The position numbers were made by a program, and so were the translations under genes. Below are positions 34,346 through 48,200 of a stretch of DNA of 64,000 nt, one piece after another. The notes beneath the pieces were generated by a model, which saw only the letters and a program-made list of their open reading frames with translations, made no database searches and had not been told where the DNA came from. The DNA lies in assembly GCA_029255685.2 (NCBI GenBank), contig CM055318.2, positions 1,431,001 to 1,495,000 on the forward strand, read 5' to 3'. Numbering within the stretch: the first letter of the stretch is position 1; each line of letters begins with the position of its first letter. The DNA is from Silene conica (taxonomy: Eukaryota > Streptophyta > Magnoliopsida > Caryophyllales > Caryophyllaceae).

Positions 34346-35633
34346 TAATATTGTTTTTTGTATTAAAATAACAAAACTATTATCAACAATTATAAAACAA
34401 AGTTTTTTAGATTTTCTTTTTAATTGAATGAAAATATTACTTTTATAAATGGAAAAAATGAAGTGAAAGTAATATCTGGAACTGCAGATCACAATAAAAA
34501 GACGATTTTATATTTGCTTCCTATATAACGAGTTTTAAAGTAATCGGAATGATGGAATCGCACCGGGTCGAGGAAGTCATTAATTGAATGTCAAGGTGCA
34601 AAATAAGGTGGATTGTTGTGTATGTCACACCTAATATCCAAATTGGAGACAATGATTGATTTTTCAATTGAATTTTTGGTTGGAATTGTTGTGTAGAACA
34701 GATTTATTCAGATTTCATTTAGTAATCAATGTTGACATCTATACAACCAAATACCAATTAAATTGGAAAATTTGATATTGTCCTTTTGTAGTTTTGCCAG
34801 CTCATTGTTGGAAAATTCCTCTATCAATTATAAATACAAATTAATAAATAAAACCGTTTTACACTAGTTAAGTTGGTTTTATATTTTCTCTGTTTAAGTT
34901 ATTTGTTTATCTACTTTATTTTTATACATTAACAAATAAAACGATTTTACCCTAATTAAGCCAATTTTAAATGTATTTCTATCTTAATTGTTGCCTAATT
35001 GGCTATTTTGTTAGGGTGACTTTATGGCCAAAATTAGAATTATGAGGTAGATACCAAAACAATTTATTTAAGTCGTTCTCAATTTTGTAGCAAGTCGTTA
35101 GCTTTCGATTTTATAAAATAAATAAATAAACAAATTGCTCGATATGTGTAGAAATTAAATAAGTTTATTAGTATATGTACATATAAATATATTATGCTCC
35201 CTCTATTCTGATTATTTGTTTGTCTTTGATTTTGGTAAATATTAAATAGGAGGGGTCAATTATTGGATGACAAATGGATCAAAATGAGTGTTAAATAACA
35301 AATTATCCATCAAATGCATTATTCCTAAAATATAAAGGTAAAGAATGACTGAAACAGCTCACTATGAATGTGTAAACATATGATAGGGACAAAAAGAGTA
35401 ATAGATATTCTGTTAAAAAGAGTAATAATAGATACGTATAAATTAACAAGGTTTTATGTTATTTTTGAATATATAATTATGAATTATATATAGTGACAAG
35501 AATAGTCGATAGAGTGCGCGGCTCTACTCCATCTATCCTAGTGAATAGTTTTCATTTGTTTTATTTTATGAGAGAAAAATAACATTGAATTGGGGACGAA
35601 GGGAGTAACTTTTAAGTACTAGTGTCCAATTTA

Positions 35634-35862
35634 GGCCATGTTCTTTTCAGCTGAAACGAGCTGAATTGAATTAAATGAATTAGAGCTTAATCCAATTGAA
35701 TTGAGAGCGGACTGAGGTGGAGTGAATTTAGTTGAATTAAAAGTTAATTTTGTGAAGAAATTAACTAAACATAATTAATTAAACGTAAATGAAACTTAGA
35801 AAATTATAGCTAAATAAAATTAAAATAAGCTGAAATTAAGCCAAAAATAACAGAGTCTCATT
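35634..35862. mobile_element. Tourist-like MITE, diverged
   Basis: Begins GGCCATGTTCTTTTCAGCTG and has the internal 'tgaatttagttgaattaaaa' shared with 46159 and 48283. The right end is degraded. Confidence 0.6.
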
Positions 35863-36002
35863 ATAGTAGCAACTATTTTAACTTTTAAACATCTAACATA
35901 CGAGTACTCATTAATGTTTATACATTGGATATCTCATCCAATAAACAAGTTAATACATAATAACTTCTTTTGTTTACAAGTTTAACCTAGAAAAAAATAT
36001 CA

Positions 36003-36232
36003 CATCGCCCGCAAAGGTGAAGTCAAGTGGTTAAAACTTGGGTGAAATTCTTAGGAGACACGGAATAAGGCCTCCCCAAGAGTAAATTCTTATAGAGCAT
36101 TCTTGACCCGAGTCCATGCCTGAGTAGTATTCGAGATGTTACCCTCGGGTGGTTTACCTGGTGTATGTGGTTTGTAGGCTATCACATATGTCCGAGGGTT
36201 TACCGTCTGATTGCGGATTCCCTCGTCACCAA
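36003..36232 (+). mobile_element. SINE
   Basis: The head 'agtcaagtggttaaaactt' matches the units at 30181, and the tail CCCTCGTCACC plus A8 matches the SINE at 5708. About 230 bp. Target duplication not clear. Confidence 0.65.
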
Positions 36233-36239
36233 AAAAAAT

Positions 36240-37715
36240 CATTTCTGATTACTTTATCAACTAAACTAGTTTAATAGCGGCAACCGAACCGATTCACCTA
36301 CCCTAAAATACCTTCAAAACATACATGTCAACCTATAATTGTTGTCTTTTGGTAGGTTATTAAGGTGATTATAGCAATAACATTTGAAAATGAAACATTG
36401 AAAGCAAAAGATATCCTTTTTAAAACTTGTGACAATAACTATACAAAACCCTTCAACTAATACTTCCCTGCCAACCTCCCACCTACGAACCCTAATCATT
36501 GGCCATGCCTATAACTCTATGACCCAACATAATTCAACAATATTGATTCATGTTTCCTACATTCATGCATCATTATTCATTATTAAATCATTATATACAC
36601 GGGCCATCATACGGCCGAACTCATAATTCATTTAGTTTGGCATTTGTAGATTAAATTTCATGTCAATTATTTTAGTCAAAGTTGGATAATTTAAAATAGA
36701 TATATGATTATCTAGGGTATGGGTCGGGGAAAATTGCGCTAGATAGTTTTTAAATGAATAGATAAAACTGGTCAGATTAGAAATTGAGTTATTAGCTTAA
36801 AACAACATTCTCGTAGTTATATAAAATTTGTGAATCGTTATTGCAAAAACAAAAAAAATTGTGAATCGTGATAAACTACTTTTATCAAAACGGACAATCT
36901 CACTTGTTTCTGTCGTATTCTCTTTTAGTTTTTCTCGGGTGCAAACGTTGTGACCCGTAAAACTTGTTTATGGTCAATGAAAAAAGCTAGTCATATCACT
37001 ATTTTTGTGTGAGAAATAATGTCGCGATCTTATTGCTCATGCCATATTCTCTAATTTGTAAGCGATTTAAAAGTTATTAATAACTTTCTTTCTTCACAAA
37101 TTCTTATTTATAATCGTTGTAATTAAAAATAATTTATAAAAAAGTATAAATTCATTACGGAGGTCATGAGGTGATACATTCCTTCGTTAAAATTTAACGA
37201 TTATAAACAAAATTAATTATTCTTTCATATAATTTATTTAAAGTCATATCACAAAATTCGGGATTAACCTAATTTTATTTCATGTTAATAAGAAAATACT
37301 AGAGGCAAAAAGTAGTGGAAGATTGTACTGTATTGAAGGGCAAAGAATATAGCGCTCATTCTCTTATTCTGGTCGGCCTCAATTGTATGTTCAACCTTTT
37401 AAATTCTATATAAGTTTATTATTAATTATTTAGCATAATGCATCTTTTTCATTATTTTATAAAATAAAATATAGCATGAAGCCATGAAGTACCAAATAAT
37501 GAAAGAAGGTAATCAAATTAATAAAATTCACCAAACAAGTGTGTGAATTTCGATGGACGAACTGAATGGTTTGCAGCTAAGATGATATACCAACTACGTA
37601 TAATAAAATAACAAAAAAACAATTTTATTTACGATGGAAATATTAAAATTAAGCAATAAAATAGATTAAATAAATGAATGAGATAAAAACAAATGACAAT
37701 CTTTTATCTGATCTA
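36240..37715. other. Gene-free AT-rich spacer
   Basis: No gene, RNA gene or clear repeat recognised. Confidence 0.4.
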
Positions 37716-37719
37716 CTTA

Positions 37720-37996
37720 GGAGTCGTTTGGTTATATACGAGAATGCTTAGGAAGTTTCATATCACATGATTTTCCAATTCATGTGAATTAGAAATGTTG
37801 TTTGGTTACATGTAGGCATTGTAATTAATGTAGGCATTCACACTTACCTAAGTAAGCAACTTCCCCCATTATGGAGGAATTGGAATTCATGGGAAGTTCC
37901 AATTCATGTGAATTGGAGTAACCAAACAACTTACCCATTTTGCAATTCACATGAATTAAAGTTCGTGCGTAATTTAATGGGTAACCAAACGACCTC
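37720..37996. mobile_element. Tourist-like MITE
   Basis: The inverted ends GGAGTCGTTTGGTTA / TAACCAAACGACCTC are flanked by TTA (37717-37719, 37997-37999). The interior has repeated 'ccaattcatgtgaatt' palindromes. 277 bp. Confidence 0.7.
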
Positions 37997-37999
37997 TTA

Positions 38000-40515
38000 T
38001 ATAAGCTACTCATGTATTTAACACGTTTTACAATGAAAAAACGGTTTTTCTAACGTGTGTTCTTAGGGCACACATTAATAATCTAGATGCGGAAATATTT
38101 ACAACATATTTCCATCTGATTCTTAGTTAGAAACTCATTTTTACCATAATTAATGAAAATATGATTTGAATCTTTCCGCATTTAGATTATTAATATGTAT
38201 CCTAAGGACATGCGTTAGAAAAACCGTTAAAAATATACAGAATAGCTATTAATGATAATCAATAACAGTCTTAAAAAAGGCTACCTAGAACGAAAACAAT
38301 ATAAAACGGATCTAAAAAAATAGGAAAGCAACAAAGGCTGGAGTTTAATGTGGGCCCAACAAATAGGGCCAGCCCGTCCACATATTGCGCAAAATACGAC
38401 GGCTTTGTTATTGGGCTACTTTCTAAGTTTGTAATTAGTTCAACGGTCACGGTCCATTCGTTCACACGTACTGGAATTTTGACACGTAACCATGCAAGTA
38501 ATGTAACCATAACTCTACCATCAACCGATTCTCATTGGATACAATGACTTTTTGCTATAAGTATTGTGACGTACTTTGTATATTATTCGTCATAAGATGA
38601 AAACGGAAATTATTACAGGTTTACAGCAGAGTTTTGTAATTGAACTGACAGTAGAGCTGTCTGGGTTGTAATACTAATTGTGCAGCGGAATATAGGTTGT
38701 TTGGACGAGAATGTAAGTAAAGTAATCAGGATATGACGTGACCTCGCTCTCCTCCCACGCAAGGAAGTGGTAGGACAAGTGGAGAGAATGGCACCCTATA
38801 AATATTTTCACTTACATATTGTAACGGTTAATGTCGGTCTTCAATGAGATTTTGTAGGTCTAATATCGAAAAATAACTTTTGCTTCAAACAGTCTGAAAT
38901 AAAACAGAACAAAGATCATCATTTTTTTAATAAAATGTAACTATTTAATGACAAAATATTATGACTAAAGTTGTTACTTTTTACCATAGAAATGATGATA
39001 ACATTTTATGAGAAAATAATAATATTTTTATCGTAAATGGCTACATTTGATCATTTGGTCCGTCTTATTTCAGACAAAAAATAACTTGTTCGAAATAAGA
39101 AATTGCAAATATCGTTATATTAATGATAAAATGTGATCATTTATTGACATACTATTGTAGTAATCTTTGTTCATGTAATTTTTATAAATATGTATAATAG
39201 ACATTAAGTTATTATTTACCCTTGTTTTATTTATTTTTATTTATGGCAGATATAATTAAAGACAAACAAAAAACTAAGACGGAGGATACTGAATATTAAG
39301 TGTGGGTTTAATCGGATATAATGACAAAGCCCATAACTGAGTACTCAGCCCAATGTGCCATATTCTTCGGTTATCAAATTAATTCCCAATTGGGCCCAAA
39401 TATGTTAGAACACGACACTCACTTGAACTCCCAATTCTTTTTGTCCGATCATTTGTTTCCCTTTACCGTGACACGGAGATCAATAAAAGAAGAGCGTGTC
39501 AATTATTAAATGACAAGTGAATTAGATTGAGTGCGGAAAATCAAATTGCTAATTAAAAACATTTCTTTAATAGAAAGACAAATAAATAATCGAGATAAAG
39601 GGAATTTAAAAAACAAAAACAGTAACGATTGCTACCTCCAAGAGAGACAATTCATCGTAAACTAAACTAAAATGACCACTATCCGGTCACAACTCACAAT
39701 TTCTTAAAGCACTGAGATTTAACGGAACATTTTAAGTAATTGGATCATTGAGATATCAAAATAATGCAACTATTTAGATGAAAATTTTTTGACACCGAAG
39801 TAGGTACCCTCTTTTTCCCGCCAAGATGCATGCCGGTTTCATACGACCAAGTAGAGCGATAAAACAGTGAGTCATACTTTTTGCCGTATAAAAAAAATTG
39901 GGAGCATTAGCCAATTTGATACTCGCCTTATCTTTATTATTTACATTTATTCATTTATTCTTTACATACATATTTTTGTGTACAACGGTTTCCCACAAAT
40001 ATTATTACAAGCAGTAGTTCTCCTGTACGACGGTCTCATCCGTGTCTTTTTACAAAATGTGATCATTTTGTGGTAAAATGTGACTACTTTTTGATAAAAA
40101 GTGACCACTTCTGAAAAATAGGTCATTTTTTTGAGTAAAAAGTTGGTCACTATTTACTCAAAAGTGGTCACTATTTATCACAATGTGGTCACTTACTAAC
40201 TGGTCGCACGTGCGACGGTCTTATACAAGTTTTTGTGGATTACAAGAACCAAATGTTGAGTGAGACCGACAAACATTATAAGAATCGAACAATGATAGTT
40301 TAATTACAACAAATTCCTCGAGCCTGAAATTGTAACATTGTAACGTACGTAGCATCATAAAATATGAAGATGGAACAAAACAAATTCCAATGATTTGACT
40401 AACGCAAAACACGAATATAGCCTATAGGTCCATATATTGGAGTACGTACTTTAGAATGAACAAGGGAATAACTTAATCAATGTCCTTCCAAATGCATGTG
40501 GACGAACAACTGAAT
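38000..40515. other. Gene-free spacer with MITE relics
   Basis: Positions 38880-39110 resemble the Mutator-like MITE family (cagtctgaaataaaa ... ttatttcagacaaaa). Positions 39430-39605 have decayed Stowaway-like ends. Positions 40030-40235 form an inverted-repeat element with GACGGTCTCAT/GACGGTCTTAT-type ends and internal 'gtgaccactt / aagtggtcac'. Around 38100-38220, 'aacgtgtgttcttagggcac' recurs inverted. Confidence 0.4.
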
Positions 40516-40600
40516 TATACTCCCTCCGTCCCGGTCATTTGTTATCTATTGTGTTCTACACAAAGACCAAGGAAAGGTTGAAAGGTACACAAAAGTAACA

Positions 40601-42536
40601 TCTATCTCTATAAAAGGAATAGAAAATAGAAGCTTCTCATTGGTCCCTTGAATTGAGGAATATATGGGCCCACCATCTTTCACACTTATTTAATTTCCCA
40701 TCTTATATTCAGAATTAATTATGATCCGTAATTCCGTATGATCTTTTCTCATTCCTATTTACGTAATCGATTGCAGTAGTACATTTCGTCATTATCATAA
40801 TAAAATACGATATGATCAAATTATTGTTAATTGAATATTTAAATAACAATATACAACAATCCAACAAAATACGACATTTAACGATCCAAAAAACAAAAAA
40901 TTACCAACAACAAAAATAATTAGTCCAATAATTAAATTACATTATATTTTCCAATCAAATCAAATACAAATTAAAATATCAAACAAGATAAAATACGATA
41001 TACAACGGTCCGATAGTATAAAAATCCTGTATATTGGAAAAAACAAAAATCATGTATATGAGCAGAACAAATAGTCTTTATGTTGAAGTTAAATCTTTTA
41101 GTTGAATCTTATATAAATTCAACTAAAAATCTGGAAATATACAGTAAAAACAAAAATCATGTATATGAGCAGAACAAATAGTCTTTATGTTGAAGTTAAA
41201 TCTTTTAGTTGAATCTTATATAAATTCAACTAAAAATCTGGAAATATACAGTAAAAACAAAAATCTTGCACAAAAAAATCGTCTTTTTGTTGAATTTAAA
41301 TTTAAATACGATATACAAAGCAACGGTCCGATATATATCAGAATGATCATATTTCGTCAATATCATCAATTCATCATAAAAATAAAACAAAAATTCTGTA
41401 TATAAGCACAAAAAATAGTCCTTTAAATTAAACAAAAAATCTTGAAATCCCTTTACTATAAAAGGAATAGATTTTAGATAGTTCTTATTGGTCGATTAAA
41501 ATTAGGAAGAGAACAAAATTTAATTAAAGTAGGGTCCATCATGTTCATTCTACATAATTAATTACTTCTCCTCAAACTTTTATCAATTTAATTTTTCCAC
41601 TACTTTCATTAATTAAATATGTTACAATCTATAATCACACATTGAAATATGAAATCTTACGAAGTCCTAACTACAATTTCAACTGTAAAAATCAAATCTT
41701 TTATGATCATTGATAATAAGTTAACTAATTTTACATAAATGAAAGGTATAAATTAAATATAATAATAATATGATGGAGACGCCTAGCCTTTACAAATATA
41801 GTATATTCCAAGATTAAAGAAATTGTTAATATTAATTTAACACGCAACAACTAAAATGATTAAATTGAGTGACAATGGGTATAAAATAGAAATAAAAAGT
41901 GAATACCAAATATAATACTGTAATATATAAATTGGCGAAAATTAATGCATTTAAATATCGGAAATCAACAAATTAAATTTTTTGAGAAATTGGATATCAA
42001 CAAAAATAGGTAACTCCGTCTTAAATTTACATAAAATAGATAGGTTTATATTATATGGTCAGAGATTTTGGGTAGTTAGAGAGTCAGACTAATAATAATT
42101 TGGGTTCTTTACGATGGTTATGAATTTAGAATTTAAACCGTAAATATAATTTTAAAATATATATATATTTTTACCGGCTATTTTCCGTCTTAAAAATAAA
42201 ACGGGTCAGTATCACTTTCCACGGGTTATCGGACAAATATATTATTTTCGCTATACATAATGCTTTTTTTGTCTTATTCATCCTACATATATATATATAT
42301 TTGATCCGTTTTAAACTTAAACCAATAACGTCGTCATACATAAGAATTTGTATAATAGATGCGTTGTTTTTACTTACGTCTAAGTTAAACGTATAATTTT
42401 TTTTTTATTTTTTTACATTGATATACTTGCAATACTAAGATTATATTTTTTATTAAATATATTCACTTTTTTATTTTTATTTTTTTAATTTAATAGAATT
42501 AAGCCCGTGCAATTTATTGCACGGGCCTAAAACTAG
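40601..42536 (+). mobile_element. Non-autonomous Helitron
   Basis: The 5' end TCTATCTCTATAAAAGGAAT is preceded by A. The 3' end has an 11-bp-stem hairpin (42503-42526, GCCCGTGCAAT... and complement) and terminal CTAG (42533-42536) followed by T. Helitrons insert between A and T and make no duplication, which fits. A second 5'-like end at 41448 ('actataaaaggaatagattt') suggests a nested or rearranged copy. No Rep/helicase ORF. Confidence 0.75.
41044..41257. repeat. Perfect 107-bp tandem duplication
   Basis: Units 41044-41150 and 41151-41257 are identical as far as I can read. A third partial, diverged unit follows. It lies inside the Helitron and must be recent. Confidence 0.9.
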
Positions 42537-42709
42537 TTAAATAAAGAACAAAAGACTCACTTGCACAATAATTAAATAAAGAACACTTGACCCACTTGCC
42601 CCAACTTACCCTATTTAGAAATAGATAACAATTGATTGATACAGCCATTTAAAGAAATAGATAACAAATGACCGGGACGGAGGAGTACTCCATACTACAA
42701 CAAATATTA

Positions 42710-43036
42710 GAGCAATAGCAAGCATAGGGATTGTAATTACGAAGAACTTTATTTTTATAGTTCTTCTATTGTATTTAAAGGTTTGTTCTTATTTATAAGA
42801 ACTAAGTTCTAAAATAAGAACTAAGTTCTTAACTCTTGGAAAATGAACAACCAATTAATATAGCTTTGTAGGATGTGAAAACCCATTTAACATTATTTAT
42901 TTTATAATATTTTTCCACCTAAGAACTTTTTATAAAGTTCTTCTATTGTGAACAAAAGTTTTTAAAAATTGGAATTGGTGTATTTTGATGTGGCACGTGA
43001 AGAACTTTATATAGAGTTCTACTATTGCTATTGCTC
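42710..43036. mobile_element. Tourist-like MITE
   Basis: The ends GAGCAATAGCAAGCATAG / GAGCAATAGCAATAGTAG (complement) are flanked by TTA (42707-42709, 43037-43039). The interior has repeated 'aagaacttta' / 'agttctt' inverted motifs. It lies just beside the Stowaway/Helitron composite. Confidence 0.75.
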
Positions 43037-43118
43037 TTACTACTCAATTAATCCGGTTAGTCTTATTTAAAACGGTACTATTAATCTTAAACGGTTTAAA
43101 TATCACTTGATCTGATAT

Positions 43119-43336
43119 TAGAGGTGACAATCAGGTCATTCAGGTCGGTTGCAGATCGGGTCAAAGCGAGTTGAGTGATATCAGGTTCAGGTTATGTCAG
43201 GTCAGTGACGGGTTTGAGTTGGTTCGGTTCATGTTGGGCCATAGGTCGGGTCGGTTCAGTTCAGGTGATAGGTTGGGTCCATTTTCGGACAGACCAGGTC
43301 GGATTCATCGGGTAGGACCAGCTTTTGTCAGCTCTA
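43119..43336. mobile_element. GGTCAGGTC-rich TIR element
   Basis: The ends TAGAGGTGACAA and TAGAGCTGACAA (complement) enclose degenerate GGTCRGGT repeats. Same design as 21959 and 62388, but no clear target duplication. Confidence 0.5.
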
Positions 43337-43849
43337 CCTTTTCTAATGCTATTTACTTTTGTTTTATTTGTTTATATGAATACATTTAACTTGTTTACGT
43401 TTAAGTTGAACAATTCCGTCTCAAACAAAAAATTATACTTCGTATTCCGTATTAGCCAAATGTTACATTTATAGATTTATAAATTAGTTGAGTAATTATT
43501 TATGAAGTGAAAGAATCAATGGAGAATTGTGTCAGCATTGGAAATGTCAATGCAAAGGGTATAGAAACTTAACAAACATCTCAACCGCTACCATCCAAAA
43601 CCTGCTCTTTTGAGACTTCCGAGTATCCTAGGGACTTTTTAATTATCATTAGTTTTAATAATTTATTTATCTTTAATTAATACAATATGAGACGAAAAGA
43701 GTTTTAACGGTAGTTAAGTATTTGGTATTGAATTTCTTTGGTCTTGGAGTCTCGAGCAATTGTAGTATGGCTTAAGTTGAAATGTATAATTGTATAAGTG
43801 TAACGGTATGACAAATGACTACTCGAATGTCGATATAGGCGAGAAGTGT

Positions 43850-43985
43850 CTCATTTTTCAATTAGTAATTTGGGATTTTAGATTGAATTTAGCCGAATAA
43901 TAAAGGCCAGAAACATCTCATTTTTCAATTAGTAATTTGAAATTTTAGATTGAATTTAGCCGAATAAGAAAGATAAATTATAAAG
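43850..43985. repeat. 68-bp tandem duplication
   Basis: 'ctcatttttcaattagtaat' through 'gaatttagccgaataa' occurs at 43850 and 43918. Confidence 0.8.
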
Positions 43986-44266
43986 ACGAATATTCAAAGG
44001 CACATTACTTTCATTCTTTAGGGTTCCGATTTATTCTATTTTACTCGTATTTATCAAATTTATTCGTAATTTAATTAGGTCGAATACATGGCCTTAAATC
44101 CATAATAATTGGATCCAATGTAGTATAGTGAGTACAAAAATAGTCCAACTAAACTAGAGAAGATCTCACTCTCTAGACAGTTAAGAGTATTGACTAAAGC
44201 TTACTCCACACCATCCATCCCCACCTTCCTTTTCTTACGTCTCTATCAGTTATCACTATTCATATT

Positions 44267-44613
44267 TAGTACCACGGACACTTCTTTTAATTAGTCGTCC
44301 CGTGTCCGACACGGACACCCGACTTTCGTTGACACATGGCTAAACATATTGTAATTTAGATGATGAATACAATTTTAAAAAAGATCGATTAGAAGATGAG
44401 TTTGGGTGGAAAAATGAGAATTAGTTATACTAAAAGTTGAATTACCCCTTTATTTGTTTAGATTTAGCTTAAATATATGATAAAAATAAATTATACGTTA
44501 TTTATAACAAAAAAATATATATTTTATTATATTTAAATGACGTGTCCTGTTTTCTAAATTTCATGGGATGTCGTGTTCCGTGTCCGTGTCCATTTTGATG
44601 CTAACTAAATTCC
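44267..44613. mobile_element. TIR element, uninterrupted copy
   Basis: Starts near CCACGGACACTTCTTTTAAT and ends CGTGTCCATTTTGATGCTAA. It is collinear with 9510-10294 but lacks the 450-bp inner element, so it shows the empty site. Confidence 0.6.
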
Positions 44614-45117
44614 TATTTGCTACAATTCTCCAACCTCTATTTAAAACACACGAATTCTTATTTAACATGGACATATATATCTGTTTTAAAATGAAAACGT
44701 AGACAAAATGTATATAATTAACAATAAAATGATACTTAACCCGTTTTGATGTACGTATTATCCACTCTTAAGAGTGACTAACCACCAAACAAAAACTCAC
44801 AAGACACGAGAATATTTTTTATCCCGACGACTTATTAAGTCTCTCTTACGACAGCCTCCATGAAAAAACAAAAAAAAAATCAATTAAGACAAATGTAGCT
44901 TTTTTCTCATATAAAGAATATTATATTCCATTTTTCTTAAATTTAAAACGGATTTTCCCGTCTTAAACGAGAATTTGTGTTAATCGACCAGCCAACATCT
45001 CAAAACTGGTACAGAAACAGACTGAATATTACTTCTCCATCACTCATTCATTCTTACATACTCATCTCATTGACTCACTCTCTTTCCACCCCAAAATTCC
45101 CCACATTTCCCTTCAAA

Positions 45118-45266
45118 TTATGGGAATTAAGGACATATATAAATGATTAAATCCCCCCATTATTTCGAAATAATTTTAAAGATTAAATCTTATTTATGAA
45201 TTTTTTATCTATTAATTTACATTAATTTTCTTACTAAGTTCAGCATTGTAGTAATAACCAAAAAAA
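45118..45266 (+). promoter_or_regulatory. Likely 5' leader of the acyltransferase gene, with a short uORF
   Basis: The CT-rich sequence from about 45050 looks like a transcribed leader. At 45120 an ATG opens an 8-codon frame (MGIKDIYK, then TGA) upstream of the main ATG at 45267. Whether it is in the mRNA is not known. Confidence 0.35.
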
Positions 45267-48200
45267 ATGAGAAAGCATGGATGGCAGCTTCCTTATCATC
45301 CACTCCAAGTAAATTAATTAACAACCCATTTAATATTACTAAATTTAATAAAATGGGTAATTAATTTTATCAAAGATTGTTCATTAATGTTGGTGGAATT
45401 ATTGATTTTTTGTTTTGTTGTTGTTGTTGTTGCAGGTGGTTGCTGTAGCAGTGTTCATAGCATTGGGGTTTGCATTCTATGTTTTCTTTGCTCCATTTGT
45501 TGGGAAAAAAGTGATTTATCAGTACATAATCATGGGAGTTTATACTCCTCTTGTAAGTTTTCATTAGATTATCTATTACGGTTTTAAACGATGATTCATG
45601 TTTTTGTGAGACGGTCTCACACTGTAAAACCGTCCATTTATATAAAAATCACCTCTTTATTTATAGAAAAGAACCGTTTCATAATGTGAGACCGTCTTAT
45701 TCTAGAAAGTTGAGATCTGGATGTTTTATGCATTTATTTATGTGGTTGTTGGTGTTGTTTGGGTGAATATGGTTTGAATGAGTTCAAATAACTCAAATGG
45801 GTCAGTTTCCTTTTCTGGGTTTGTGTTTGATAATTTCATTCTTTCTTGTTTTTGTCACCATACATTCTTAAAGAATCATGTTTTGTTGATTAGGAATTGA
45901 ATGTGCCTTTTGTTTGTCTTGTAGCATTAGTTTTATACCAAATTTACCATCTTTAGGAGGTTAAATTATGCTGTTTAAAATGTTTGTTGATGATATACTA
46001 GGTTTAGTTGCCTGCCCTTGATGAAATGAAATACCCGTTCGTGTTTGAATTATTCGCGTAATTTCAGTATTCAGTCAGTCATTCTTTGGTACTTTGGTAG
46101 CTCAGAAAGGCTTGAAAAACAACATGTAGGAGGTACATTGTCAATCGGATGAGTGTAAGGCCCTGTTCTTTTCGGCTGAATTGAATAAATCGGAGTAGAG
46201 TTTAATTGAACTAAATTGAGTGGAACTGAAGTGAATTTAGTTGAATTAAAAGTTATTTTTGTGAAGAGATTAATTGAAAATATTTGATTGAACGTAAATA
46301 AAACTTAGCGGAATACAACCAACAAAAATTGAAAGGAGCTGAAATTAAGCCAGAAAGAACATGGCCTAAGTGGGTGTAGTCTCATCGAGTTTAAGATGAG
46401 GTGGGGATGGATTTGTGATCAGTGTAGCAGTTAATCCCGTCTTTGGGTTTAGAAACTCATCGATATTGCTCTCTTCACTGAGAAAATTGGTGCAAACCTT
46501 AAGTGAATTGCCTTCAAATTGTTATAGATTGGTTATTTTGACCAACTGGATGTTACCGTTGTTTGGTCTTTGCTTTTTAGAGATTTTACGGGATGGATCT
46601 CGTGTCATGGTGTAACGCTCCTCGTCTGTGTCACGAGTTTCAACAATTACGCATAGCTGCATTAAATCCTTGCTTTTTTTGGATTCTGATATAATAATTG
46701 CTTGAAAGCAAACAGAGGTTAAAAACTTAAAATATATAGTATGTACTTCCAATTGTGTAGTATTTAGTATGAGGCAATAATAGCTGATCATTAAGCGCAA
46801 CAAACTGAGCTAGTGTTAGAGTGTTAGACTGTTAATCAAAACAAATTTGACGATACCAATCTGATCTACGTTTCTTCTACTGCTAAGCTTTGTGTCGTGA
46901 TTCGTATTATTCTAAACAGTCTTGAGGCAGGCTTGTTATACACTTATAATACTGCCTTTTGTCATCAACGAGTCCTTAACATTCATTGTGTTATATCAGA
47001 GCCAGTGTGACCGAAGGTCACGGGTTCGAATCCTGACAACCTCAAAACCTCTCAAAAACCACGAAGTGGAAACCAGCACACGGTATGGGTGGGCCTGTGC
47101 AAACTAACCACTCTTCAAGCCCAATGGGCATTTGAGTGAGGGAGCGTATTAGGAATATTAATAATAGTTGGGCCTCAACCATCACCTTAAGGTTTTGGTT
47201 GAGATGGTTCATCTATCATAGACTACTCTATTAGAGTTTGGATGGATTTGGGGACGGAGGATATAGCGAACATTGTTTCTTCTGACTTTATGTCAACTCT
47301 TAGTTGCGGTGATTTCATGTTGGTTTGGAGTTATATAATGGTCGCTGTTTCAGAAAAAAAAGGACGGTTTATTGAGCCGTGTAGAGTGTGTACAATAGGC
47401 CATAGGTTTGAACATTGAATCCCGTCCCCCGTGTATTGTACATTCGTACTTGCATGACCCTATACTAAAAAATTAATCATGTCGTTTTTTTCTCAGATAG
47501 TAGGTGCCGTGAGCCTGTATATCTGGTGTGCAGCAGCTGATCCGGCAGACTCAGGAGTTTTCAGGTCTAAGAAATACTGTAAGACATCAAAGTTCGAAGA
47601 ACATACAAAAGCAAAGGATGCTAACCTTGGTGGGGAGTCCATTTCATCAAAGCAAAATGTTAACATAGAAGATTTTGATGCCGAACATGAACATAAAATT
47701 AGATCAGGCCATTGTTCATCTTGGTTCTGGGGAATTTTATTCTTTCCTTGTAATTTCCTTTGCAAATGTATCAGTCCGTCAGAAGAATCTTCAGAGAGAC
47801 AAACAAGTGAAGACGGGATGTTTTACTGTAGTTTATGTGAAGTCGAGGTATTTATAATTTACAACTTACAAGCATCTCTTTTCACCATAATTCTTCACCT
47901 TCTATGAAATTAAACAATCATATTGTGCCTCTGATGTAGGTTTTCAAGTACAGCAAGCATTGTAGGGTTTGCGATAAGTGTGTTGACAGTTTTGATCACC
48001 ACTGCCGGGTATTTACGACCACTTTTGCTTGAGTTTACCTTGACAATTGACCTAGCTTTTCTCGGTATGACTATTGGTATGCACTATGCAGTGGCTCAAT
48101 AATTGTATCGGCAAAAGGAACTACAGGCAGTTTTTCACCCTCATGACGGTATCACTTCTTTTGGTAAGTAAAAGCTTCACCTATACGGTTCTTTCGGACT

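Larger units (their letters stand above)
30590..35630. other. Gene-free AT-rich region
   Basis: About 5 kb with no ORF resembling a protein and no RNA gene recognised. A short SINE-tail-like fragment lies at 30585-30635, a diverged tandem duplication at 32964, and an LTR fragment at 34293. Confidence 0.45.
40520..42685. mobile_element. Stowaway MITE interrupted by a Helitron
   Basis: The left end CTCCCTCCGTCCCGGTCATT (40520) and right end, complementary to it except for one missing base (ends 42685), are flanked by TA (40518-40519, 42686-42687). The inverted repeat extends through TTGTTATCTATT. Without the Helitron at 40601-42536 the element is about 230 bp, a normal Stowaway size. Confidence 0.85.

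Noticed and set aside
41044-41257. CRISPR-like direct repeats
   Set aside because: Adjacent identical 107-bp units without spacers in a plant Helitron; an ordinary tandem duplication.
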